From: Varroa destructor
Taxonomy: Eukaryota; Arthropoda; Arachnida; Mesostigmata; Varroidae
DNA length: 64,000 nt
Direction of reading: 5' to 3'
Assembly (NCBI RefSeq): GCF_002443255.2
Contig: NW_019211454.1
Location: 17,079,037-17,143,036, forward strand
In this document: piece after piece, positions 23,995 through 33,599 of the stretch
Position numbering within the stretch: position 1 is the stretch's first letter
Layout of the letters: every line of letters begins with the position of its first letter
Made by a program: the position numbers and the translations under genes
The notes under the pieces: model-generated
What the model was told of the DNA's origin: nothing
What the model saw: only the letters and a program-made list of their open reading frames with translations
Database searches by the model: none

Positions 23995-26900
23995 TGTGTG
24001 TGTGTAACGAATGTTATATAGGCGCAAAATCCCAAGAAGGTTTTAACTTAAGTGGGATTTCAAGTTAAGTTCAACGCTCTCTAAGCAGAATCTCTTTGTG
24101 AATGACTGTTTTCTTAGTGTTAAAGTGCACAATACGAAGTAAATATCTATTCACACGGCCACGAAGGAAAGCATAATTATCAAAAAATTACTATAAAATC
24201 TTCAGTCAAATAAAATTGCGAATTTTAAACACTTCCAATCCAATTTTACGTTAATTACAACACCAATAACTGGTTATTTTTACCACGATTATTATGCCTT
24301 TGTTGTTCTGCACAGATACATTAACAGACTGCGCTCCTGGCCTACTCCGGTGGAGTCCAAAAAAAAAAAGCCTTAGTGCCTCTATTTATTCGAACGCAAA
24401 CAGTTCGAAGTGTGTGGCAAATTCGAGGTCGTTTGTTCTCAATCCACATCGCGCGGAGCACAACTTTCGATCTATATCCAGTTTTGCTGGTACTTCTTTT
24501 TTTTTGCAAACTAGCCTAAGTATTCGAAGAGATCAAAACGTTTTGTGGGATTCGTTGAAGCTTCGAGATATTTTGGCTTAACAATCATGAAAATGCCACT
24601 TCCCGCCAACTTGACAAAGCTCTGTATGGGTATTTGAAATCGTCGAAGATTTAACGCTCGATACATAATAACACGTCAAAACATATTTCCCTTTCAACTA
24701 GGACAGTAAGCATGTGCGTGAATAAACAGCTGAAAATATGTTAGTGTTTTGTTCGACTCAATGCCTTTTTGTTTGTTGAAGAAAAATAGCTTTATAATTA
24801 TTTATCTTGTATCCGTGGGTGTCAACGTTATGTATATATGGTGTACTACATAGTACAAGGTTGACTCCCAAGGTCCGTGGGTCTGCGGGCAACTAGTAAG
24901 CCCCGTATCTAGGGTTACGCTCTAGCTTCGCGAAGACGGAAGGAAGTGATTCAGGTTACTCTTTATGCTTGAGACAACTCTAAATGCGCAGTTTTACACA
25001 TTTGCTGTAACTCATAATCCGGTATTTGTCGACCGAAGCTCAGCCTAACGCTACGAAAGAAGCGTCGGAATGCTAAAGACGGAACACAGTTATGCTCCAA
25101 AATGTATTTATTGACATTTACGTAGAAATCTACTTTAGTACCATTCATTTGGTATGAGTGCAAGTCGATATTACACGTTGCAGTTTCTTTTGGAACACCT
25201 TTGACAATACCATCGTTTCTGGCAGTCTCGTCAGTTCGATGTAAACTAATTTGTAGATATACACACCGGCCCATTTGGTCTATTCATCTTCCGCCAACAA
25301 AAGCATAATATGTCGCGAACGCAGCGCCATCATGGATATATATATATACAAGATGCCTTAACAAAATGTATACAAAAAACTTATTTTCATGCAATTAATA
25401 CCTAAATTGCAAAAGGGTCTCCCGTAGATTCTCAAAACTACTACCGTTCTGGTTAATAAACTGCTGGTAACGGTAGGCTATTGATTCGCAAACTCAATTG
25501 TGGCTTTTGTATCTTCAAGTGAATTTGAAACATTTTTTGACTTACTTTTTATTTTAGATATTATAGTCGGAAAAGCCCATTGTGGTCAGGTCTGCGGAAC
25601 GGGCAGGGTATTTTATAAGACTTCTTTCTTCAACGCACCTTCTTGAAAGGTTCTCATCAAGATAACTATGATAGTGCGCAGGTACTCCGTCATATTGAAA
25701 ACAACGCTCGCCATCTTTACCGAAATCTTCTTGGATGTGTGGTAGGCCGTATGCTCTCACTCAGCCACTCTAGCATCAAAAAATAGTGATCTAATTTATA
25801 GTGCATACATTTTTTGGGATACCATACATGCACCCATAGTTACCAAAAAAAAAAAAAAGGACAGACAAGAGTATGCTCGTTTCAATGTGGAAGATTCCCT
25901 TCTACCCAGTAATACCATCTGACAATTGTCGCTGCCGATTTTTATTCCCTGTCTATTAATATTCTGGTATTGTTGAATGCGCTCGAATTAGATGCAACTG
26001 TACTAGTTCAAACTAACATACCGCACGACTCACCTCAGTGACAGTATGGCAACATGTTATGCAGAAATACGTTAGCCTATTCCACTAGCATCAGCCGTTG
26101 ACCGCCGGACGTCACGCCGGCGGCGGGATCAGCCACCACACCAGTTCTAGAAGCCCTAGTTCATTTATTGACTATCCCACAAAAGAGCCCCTTGCAAGAC
26201 CGCCGTGGCCCCTTCTGGACCCGGATCATTGTGGGCGAGGGGTTTGGTGACGTCAGTGGTGATGTATGTCGCCGTTGCTACTGCTGCTGTTGTAATTTCG
26301 GTAAACAAATCAAATTCAGCAGCGCATTCCTGTTGATTAACTATTCGAGGGTGCGTATATATGAGCGATGCCAGCAGTGAGTCAAAGTCGTATGGGTATA
26401 TGTGTGGATTCCCGCCGTTATTCTGAGATCGACCAAGCCAGCGTCTTGACAGGTCTCCACATCTTTTCGGTGTCTGTCTACACGGGTGCTTTAGTGACTG
26501 AACTGGTGTTGTGGTACAGTAGCTTCAATGGCAACACTTCAAGCTCCGTATCATGCCAATATTAGCTTGCTGCCCAACAGGCAAAGACAGAGACTGAAAA
26601 GCACTAGGGACGGTTAAACAACATGTCGACGGCACATCGCGCTGGCCAAAACTGGCTTTCCAAACCGTGGGAATAGGGCTCACTGTAGCTCCGGCGGCAG
26701 TGGCAGCACCGCTACCTGTCGCAGGCAACAACGACTAAGTACCAGAATCAGTAATGCTGTCGATGATAAGGCGCCATCGAGTCTGCGATGCTTTGGTTTG
26801 GTCTGCATAACTGAGCGGTGGGTCCCCCTAGCTAGAATCAACGTCGGGTATGGGTCCTGGCAGAATGAATACATCTCAGTCTGCCGTTACCCAACGCTTA

Positions 26901-29900
26901 GTGGAGGTGGGTAACCAATGGGTAGCGCTTGGACTCGGTTGATTTCGCTTTAGAACGGATGCATTCATATGTACGTTCCCATTTGATGGAGCGACAGCTT
27001 GATCGGTTGTATTGACTAGGCCACACCGGCAAACCTCAAAACACAAACCATTTAAATTGTCGTGAAACATTTGAACGTTATGCAATTGATCGTCAATTAT
27101 GATAGCCTTTTCACAAAAGCGGAGTACACACAGTCATTAGGAAAAGGTGGTTTGGGGACTCTTTCCTTAAGAATTTGTTTGAATTTACCACTGCACGCTC
27201 TGTTTGAAAAAAGTAAACTTCTTAGCGCATCACAAGCAATGCTGGTTGGTTTCTCGTGTTGCATGCAAACGTCTAAACAATAAGAGTCAATGGTGTTTTT
27301 GAATGTTTGAATGAATGATATTCACAAGTGCTTTGGTTTGCTATTGGGTAAACTGTGCAACCTTGTGTATGCATTAAAACAAAATTAAGGTACGTTTGAC
27401 TTCTTTTGGTAAAGTTGAAGCAGTCCGAATAAAAACTATGTAGAAGCAGCACTTTTATTCGAGATTCCCCAAAGAGATTTTATGGGAAGGAACAAATAAA
27501 ATAATTGAATAAAATACTGTTCACTCTCAATATATATATATACACACTCTCAAAAAAGAGCAACTTATATTCACAGGCGAGACGAAAATGTGTAAATTTA
27601 CGAAAATACTCACTGGACGATGATACATCACAACTAACACTTTTATTAATAGATTAAGAAAATCTAGTTTCACAAATATAGTTTCACAATAAATATTACC
27701 TTTACAAACACGGATCATTTCACAAAGATTCGGAATACCCTTTTTCATGCTAATTAATTTTTTTTACACAGTGTTTTCTTAATTCTTCAGCCATCCTTAT
27801 CTTAGAAAATTTGAAAAATAGAACTTTACGAAAAGCGAATAATCAATATTTTCTTCTGTTGATAGCCCGCCTGCTACCTATATTAATTCGGCACAGATTG
27901 GTGCGAAAGTGTCTGTTTGAATAGGAATAGATTATTATGAGTACTTACAATAAACACAACAGCGATGACGAGCGTGGCTTCTTTGACACTGCAGCCAAAA
28001 CAGCAGTACCGTGTTCTCCAAGCAATTCTTTTGAAGGCGCTTGACCCTCCTGGAGACATTCCCGAACTGCCCGATACACCGCACGCCAATGCGTCGTTCA
28101 GTGACGAACCGTGCTCCTTAAATCCTGCCGAAACCCCTCCATCACGAACATCAGTAGAACTCGTAGTCGTCGGTGTTTCTATTGTGGCTGCCGTTGTTGC
28201 TGGGGCAGTTGTCGAAGTAGCTGCTACACTTTCTTCTTCTGTGGTCGCTCGTGCCGCAGTTGTTGCAGTCATTCCTGCGCCGTCTTCAGCTGCAGCGCCA
28301 GCGTCTGCAACAATGAAGGAGACATCTTCAGTTGTCAAAATTGTTGGTTTCCTTAAACCGCCGACGGTACCGTCCATCTGGGCCCCTACCGTCATCGTGT
28401 CCGCCGCTGAGAGAAGCGTGCCAGTAGGGCATGATGCTGGAGAGCTTCTTTCAGAAGTCAGGGGCCAAACGGCACCAAAACCGCTGCCGCCTTCGCCACT
28501 TGACGAAAGATATGCGCAGTCAGAATCGGGATAATCCCCGGCGACCACCCCTCGAAGGGTTCTTTCAGTAGGTGAGCTACTGCACCCAGACAATGTTGTC
28601 GTCGCTCTCGATGTCAACGGCGAAGTCGGTAACATATTTTTTGCTGGCAACATCACAGCAGCTGAGTCTGACCTTAGTATCGACGTTGTATCTGCCGGTA
28701 ATGGCGGACGCACACGCAACAAATATGACTCACCACAATCCTCTTCTGCCATAGCTCTTTCTACTTCCGTATAATAATAGCAATAATGCGGCGACTGCTG
28801 TTGGTGTCTGGTGTAAAAGCTGTTTTGCTGATGATTTTGTTGACGGCGGTTGTGGTGATGAGTTGCCCATCCACGATATTGCTGATGGTGATGACGATGT
28901 TGATACGGTCGTGATTTTGAGGGCGAAATAACCGTAGCGGCTGCCGCCTCCGTGAGCTCTACTACCTCCGTTGGCATTGATGGTTCGGTTGTTACCACAA
29001 AGGCTGCATTTTCCCCTGAAACAGCCGTCGGCGTTGAGGCTGATACCGCAGTCAACGTTGTCGTTAAGCCCGCCGTCGAGCCCATACCAACAAGCTCGGC
29101 TGTGTCGCGTGTCGGCGAACGGGACACCGCCCTCGATCTCGCTTTTAGCTCGAGGTCCACTTTGTGTCTTGTCCCACGTCCACCCCACAAGCCTACTGAA
29201 CTCTCGGGACAAGCGAAATCCTCGAAAATTGGGCCGGAATCGGGCGCATTTAAGCCCTCCGAGCCACGAATGTATCCCAAGGATCCCCGTGGCGGCGGCG
29301 GCGACACTCGTAACGGCGAATGCAAAAGCGATGACGGATGGTAATTGCTGTGACTGCGGCTATGGTAACTGTAACTTTGCTGGTCCGCCACTTGTTGCCG
29401 CAATAGTTCCTGCTGCCGTAGGTGCTGATCGAGATGAGCGCATCTCTTGTGCTCTTGCTTTTGTTGCTGATGGCGGTGCTGCTGCTGCTGCAGAAGTGGA
29501 TAGTTATGCGCCACCACTTGGCTCCCACTGGCGCACAGCCGCCGCGACGATGGCGGTGATGGACTGCTGCCGTCGCTGCCCTCGTTGTAGCCAGCAACTA
29601 CGGCTGAGCCTGTTGGCGCCGCTACTTCGTCCAGCTGTAGAGATGTTCTTTGATTTGTATTGCGAGCGCTGTTTCGACTGTTGTCTGAGCTGTCTTTGCT
29701 GAGGCCAACGGGTTTGACGACGGCGAGCGCGCCGCGCTGCGTCACCCCTGCTGCTACTGTTGGCGGCGGAGACTCGACGAACGCCGTCGTGGCGCCGGAG
29801 TCCGTGAGCGGCGACGACTGCAGGTGCGGTGGCACCGACACCAGCGGTGATGACTGTAACGATGCTTCGGGTGGCCAGGGCGGCGGCAGAGGGTAGCGCG

Positions 29901-30560
29901 GCGGCTCGCCCGTCACAGAATAGGCTGAGGAGGCCGTTGGGACTGCGCTGATGGCAACGGGTACGCTGATATGGGCGGCACACCCAGCGCCGCACGTCCT
30001 CAGCCTCACCGGAGCTACGGACGATTCGTCGTCGTCGTGATTGTTGTTGCTCTCGTTGTTGTTGCTGCTCCTACTATTTTTTCCTTCTTCGTATGCTTCT
30101 GAGTCGAGGAAATCAACGTCACCGTCGTCCTCGTTCTCTTCGTCTTCGTCGTCGTCTGACAGCAGTTCTTCGTTCTCCTTTCTTCGCCGGCACCTCTCGC
30201 CGTCAATCTTGTCGTTGTTTCGGGTGTCTTGATAATTATTCCTACGTATGTTACCAACTCAACTCCACCGTTGCAGTACAGGCTCTCAAGATTCTTAAAA
30301 GAAAAGTTCTCGACCATGCGATATACCCTGTCGCTGTGAACCACTGGTTTCTTTTTGTCGAACTCTCCTCTGCTTCTCTTCAATTTTGTCTGCTGTGCTT
30401 TAGTTTCGTTCCGTTGTCGGTACAGCTTCCGCTGCAGTTTTATCTGTAGAAGTTGTTTCTGCTGCTGCTGCTGGCCGCGCCGCTTACGGGTTGTAAGCGG
30501 CTCTCTGAGCGGCTGACGCGCGGGGGCGGGACACGGAAGCGGTGGGCTGGGCCCCCGCAT
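17959..30560 (-). CDS. Four-pass membrane protein, probably DUF4728 family, with very long low-complexity N-terminus
   Basis: Exons in order: a possible 5' exon at 30255-30560; the large exon ending at 27949; then 20286-20373, 18903-18988, 18565-18717 and 17959-18183. The last five join without phase conflict at GT-AG introns. The C-terminal 200 residues form four hydrophobic segments: TM1 (ATLVIAVVFI joined to VIRILNLVCACLAYV), TM2 (FPAILVGNMVDCIFEIVG), TM3 (YLLIPWLVYNSICILYNLIG) and TM4 (GLVGGLFVIFLSVR joined to IYFFLIVAVYYKLL). A Cys-rich RYCCFGCS motif just before TM1, NMVDCIFEIVG and RYLLIPWLVYN resemble arthropod DUF4728 proteins, recalled from memory. Function is unknown. Roughly 690 or more N-terminal residues are rich in Ser, Thr, Pro, Gln, His and Ala, presumably disordered and cytosolic. 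Total length would be near 1000 aa. The five-exon chain is solid; the family name and the true 5' end are less so. Confidence 0.75.
18565..18717 (-). CDS. Four-pass membrane gene, TM3 and start of TM4
   Basis: A 153-base exon, phase 0 at both ends, after acceptor CATTTACAG. It encodes DNRYLLIPWLVYN followed by a long hydrophobic stretch with a Gly-rich turn (GFAGLVGG) and FVIFLSVR. The donor chosen is GTACGG at 18564; a second in-frame donor (GTATTC, about 12 nt further on) cannot be excluded and would add four charged residues in the middle of TM4. Confidence 0.85.
18903..18988 (-). CDS. Four-pass membrane gene, TM2 exon
   Basis: Eighty-six bases from acceptor GGGATTTCAG to donor GTAAGT. 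The first two bases complete a Trp codon, then FPAILVGNMVDCIFEIVG and CVLLLKASKD follow, ending in phase 0. The segment is one transmembrane helix with an acidic-cysteine pair (Asp-Cys) in its middle, which I recall as typical of DUF4728-like proteins. Confidence 0.85.
19669..19683 (+). other. G-quadruplex motif on the plus strand
   Basis: Four GGG runs with single-A loops within a purine-rich tract, in the intron between exons 18903-18988 and 20286-20373 of the membrane gene. Confidence 0.7.
20286..20373 (-). CDS. Four-pass membrane gene, exon completing TM1 and the first loop
   Basis: Eighty-eight bases after acceptor CCAAATTTCAG and before donor GTAAGT. It starts in phase 0, as the large exon demands, and ends in phase 1 (CCACGT, then GG in the next exon, giving Trp). 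The product VIRILNLVCACLAYVQL finishes the TM1 helix begun by EATLVIAVVFI; PDVDLDPSLKTT makes a short loop. The exact fit of both phases and the hydrophobic continuity support this exon, although it is too short for an ORF scan. Confidence 0.75.
23958..24005. repeat. (TA)n then (TG)n microsatellite
   Basis: About 17 TA units followed by a short TG run, inside the large intron of the four-pass membrane gene. Confidence 0.95.
25554..25760 (-). pseudogene. Tc1/mariner-type (DDE/D) transposase fragment, decayed
   Basis: A 68-codon minus-strand open frame containing CFQYDGVPAHYHSYLDENLS, then IKYPARSADLTTMGFSDY. This aligns with the second catalytic Asp region of mariner-type transposases (typical pattern QDGAPAHY, WPARSPDLTPxDFFLWG). 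The third catalytic residue context is damaged and no intact ORF or terminal inverted repeats were found on either side. It lies in the 7.6-kb intron of the four-pass membrane gene, in the same orientation as the gene. Confidence 0.7.
27949..30258 (-). CDS. Large exon: low-complexity N-terminal region and first half of TM1
   Basis: Open on the minus strand from 30258 (just after an in-frame TGA at 30259-30261) to donor GTAAGT at 27948-27943, phase 0. The true exon start lies somewhere between 30258 and about 30015. The translation begins with an acidic, Asn-rich stretch, then a Pro-rich segment, Gln/His-rich runs with CAG/CAA codons, a Ser/Arg segment, and a Thr/Ala-rich region. It ends with SAFKRIAWRTRYCCFGCS followed by EATLVIAVVFI. 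The run of about 770 codons without a stop, far longer than any other frame in the window, is strong evidence of coding. There is no good ATG at the 5' side, so an upstream coding exon is needed. Long ORFs on the opposite strand here are shadows. Confidence 0.85.
30255..30560 (-). CDS. Candidate 5' coding exon of the four-pass membrane gene
   Basis: Minus-strand frame with ATG at 30558-30560, downstream of an in-frame stop, and open beyond 30255. It encodes a Pro-rich start, a Gln run, a basic Lys/Arg/Gln-rich stretch and VVHSDRVYRMVENFSFKNLE. This looks like coding sequence but is in a different frame from the large exon. A donor GTAACA at 30254 (phase 0) could be paired with AG at 30178 or 30175, giving introns of 77 or 80 nt that restore frame. 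Neither acceptor has a pyrimidine tract. Alternatives are a sequence error or a different upstream exon. Confidence 0.45.
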
Positions 30561-32999
30561 CACCTTCTGCTGCGTGTGGCGATCATACAATGACAGATGA
30601 CGAAAGTCGTGTCAACACGAGTGAGCAAATGAGAAAAATAGGACGGCAGGAAATGTCAAGCCTAGAAATATCTGCAGGGTTTTGTTTCATAGCAGTTCCA
30701 CTGATTCATTTAATGGATAAATTCTAGTGACTGGTTCTGTTCGTTATTTTCGTCGTCTCTTAGGAACTGGATAGGGTATCTCTTTTTTTTTGTTGTTTCA
30801 CTGCCTGTTTACTGCGTTATTAGGAAATTAAGTTGCAGTCGACGAGTTACGTGGGCCTCTGTAAGCTCGGCTATATAGAAACGAAAGATTAACTGGACAA
30901 AGTCACCAAAGACTTTTCGTTTGTGGTTGTCGTCCCTCCAAAATGCAATTTCGAAACTTCGCCACGCCGGTCACCACGCGTCGCACTCACTGACTCCAAC
31001 GAAGCTTACTTTTAAGCTATCACCAGCATCACTGTTTCTTACATCTATGAACACCGTTTATCTGACACATACGCACATTCAGTTGCTCTACACTAGTGGA
31101 AATCCCTTTTGTTCTCGTTTTTTCTGAGCTTTGAGTTGGACGCTACACTTTTTGCAAGCGTTTCACTATCGTCACGTTTCCCTAACGAAAGTTGATGACG
31201 ATGATCATGATGGTTTAAATGGTGAGATGTCATCTGCATGCAGCTGTATGCACTAATGACGGTGCATATATGAATGCGTTGCCGGTTAATGATCTCAATG
31301 GGTATCGGTTCGGCAGGCGTAACGAAAACGGTCTCTAAACGTAGTTCGATCCCGATGAAAAAATAGGGACACAATTATTTTACAGACTCACAATCTCGCA
31401 CAAAGCGAACATCTATGACCGAAATCGGGGCTCTTCCTGGTTGCCCCGAGTGATTTTCACGGAGGGCAGCGCAATTTTACACCAATTTCCGATTATTTCA
31501 TTCGCGTACACCCACGCTTACAATTACTTACAGGCAGCTAGCGCGCCTAAAATCTAACCAAGCAACGGTGACCAATCAGTGAATTACGTCTATCACACAT
31601 GACAGCTTCTCAAAAAGTCGGTTGCGTTCTTCTCATAACAGGCATGTAAAAGAAACATTCGTGCACATTTGATCCTCACGATGCTCAGCCTCCTCACCTT
31701 GCTACAGATGCAATCACAATATTCACAAACGCTTTGATTATGGTTTTTGCCCCTGAATGTTGACACGCTACTTCTCCCCGATCCCCAAACACTGGTGTTA
31801 GTGTTTACCGAAATCTTACTATAAATAACTGTAGTATGTCTGTGTGGTAGAATAACGTACCCTTCATGCATCCAGATCTAAAACAGTTGTTGGTACGTTG
31901 GGTTAGGTTCTGTCTGATCCATTACGGTGTCGCTGGGTCTGTTTCGGCTTTTGCTTTCGGGTACTGACTATCGCCGCTTCACGCCATGCTTGTAAACCCG
32001 TTGGCATCTGATACATTCTGTCAATTTCTGCACAGCTAGCAGCAGTAACTGCTTGCGGCGGCAGCAGCAGCAGCTTTGCTATCGTTTTCGCGTTTACGCC
32101 TAGCCGTCACGACACACGCTCAGGCAGATTTGGCCTATTCTTGCCACAAGTATGGACCAACTCAGTGACCGATTCCGTGCCTTTGCATTGTGTAACCTCC
32201 TAGCTAGAGAACACGGTTTTACAGCTAACCGTTGTCTTTTCGCCTCTCTGTCGTCCTGATGGTAGTTTTGTATTGTAGGATCAATATCCTGTTGTTTCCT
32301 TGTCTCGCCTGCTGATGGATGTGTCGAGGCCTTTGTTTCGACTTCACACAACGGAAGATAGTCAATCCAGAATCAGCTTGGTAGTATCTTGATCCACAGC
32401 TGTGAGTCTCCCAGCCTATCCACTTGCCCCAGCTCAAAAGCTAGTTCAATGACACTTACAGGGGTTCGCCGAAGGCTCGCAAGGTGCTCCGTTTCATCCA
32501 GAGATTCCTCCACTGGACACAGTACAGCTGGTTGACTTTGTTTCATTCAATTATTATTCGAGGCTCATACGGGAGCAACAAATGGACCTAACGTCGAATT
32601 CCGAATCGCCACCCACAGCCTGTCCAGCAGTATGTTTTTCCTTGTTTCAGTCTGTTGTTGTTGTCAATCCCACTTTTTTATTCAGCAGCAAAGCACAGTC
32701 AAACTCGTCAAGCACGACTTTCCGAAGGACCAGCTAGTTACACTAGCGGCACGAGTCTCTCTCTCTACGCTGCTCTAACTTAATCCAGCCAATACGATGA
32801 TAATGATGAGTTGACTCACCTCAACTCGACTCGGGTTTAGAGAGTTCGAACTGTATGAGTTCTTTGTCTTCTTACCTTTTTCCTATATTTTGCCATTGCT
32901 GTCTTTTGTTCTCTTCGAACTTTCTGGCTGTTTCTGGCCTGTCTTTCTGCTCCCTGCTTATGCCTTCCTGTATCCGACACGTACTCCGACCTGAACCTC

Positions 33000-33560
33000 A
33001 AACGGTTCACGTCAGACGTACTCAGACGCATTCAGACGCGGGCCGCTCTACTGAGCGTGATTGGCCGCCTCTGCTATCCTAGTACGGGTAATGCCTGTTC
33101 CTGGCTCTTGCTGCTGCGCCTACTACTGTCTGACTCGCCTGCTGCTGGCCTGCGGTGGCCTCCCGCAGCCTGCTCCTTGCTTGGCTGTCTACTTGCTTGG
33201 TTGCCTCCTAACGTCCGTCCGTCGCGACGTCCGTACAACAGCCAGCCATCTCCTGTCGGCTGCTCAACTCCCACTTCTCATGGAGCGCCGCGACTGCCGC
33301 TCCACTCGCCGTTCCAGCCGCGGTTCCCGGCCGCTCACCCCTGGCCACAAGCAGCAGACACTAGGGCAGGCCATCATCGCCACAGCCAGGCTACTCACTC
33401 CAAGATGGCGGCCGTTCGCAGCCAACCTTTCTCTGTGCTTGCCTTGGCAGCGCTCGAGCTGAGTCGAGTGTCGGAGCTAGTCTTAGCGGCGCTCATCGTT
33501 TGGGACCCCATGTACAACTTGGACTCGCAGGCGCATCTAACGCAGACCTAAGAGCCAGAG
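33000..33560. promoter_or_regulatory. GC/CpG-rich segment with YY1-like motif, possible promoter region
   Basis: A CpG-rich stretch between AT-rich flanks, upstream of the minus-strand membrane gene. It contains CAAGATGGCGGC at 33401-33412 (plus strand), a perfect match to the metazoan YY1/pleiohomeotic consensus. Such motifs often lie just downstream of transcription starts. Open frames here are Pro/Leu/Ser-rich and look like composition artefacts. Which gene it would serve is unknown. Confidence 0.3.
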
Positions 33561-33599
33561 CTCGAAGTACGCGGGTCAGAGGAATAAAGCAAAAGTCGG

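Noticed and set aside
24963..25274. Minus-strand 103-aa ORF next to the transposase fragment as its C-terminal part
   Set aside because: It does not resemble the C-terminal region of mariner transposases and is about 280 nt away in sequence of unknown origin.
27965..29896. Plus-strand ORFs of 130-243 aa and a 163-aa minus-strand ORF over the large exon
   Set aside because: They are shadows of the 770-codon minus-strand frame caused by its GC-rich triplet repeats.
33057..33551. Plus-strand 164-aa and 133-aa ORFs in the CpG-rich segment
   Set aside because: Two overlapping frames of Pro/Ser/Leu/Arg-rich composition without motif or splice context; explained by base composition.
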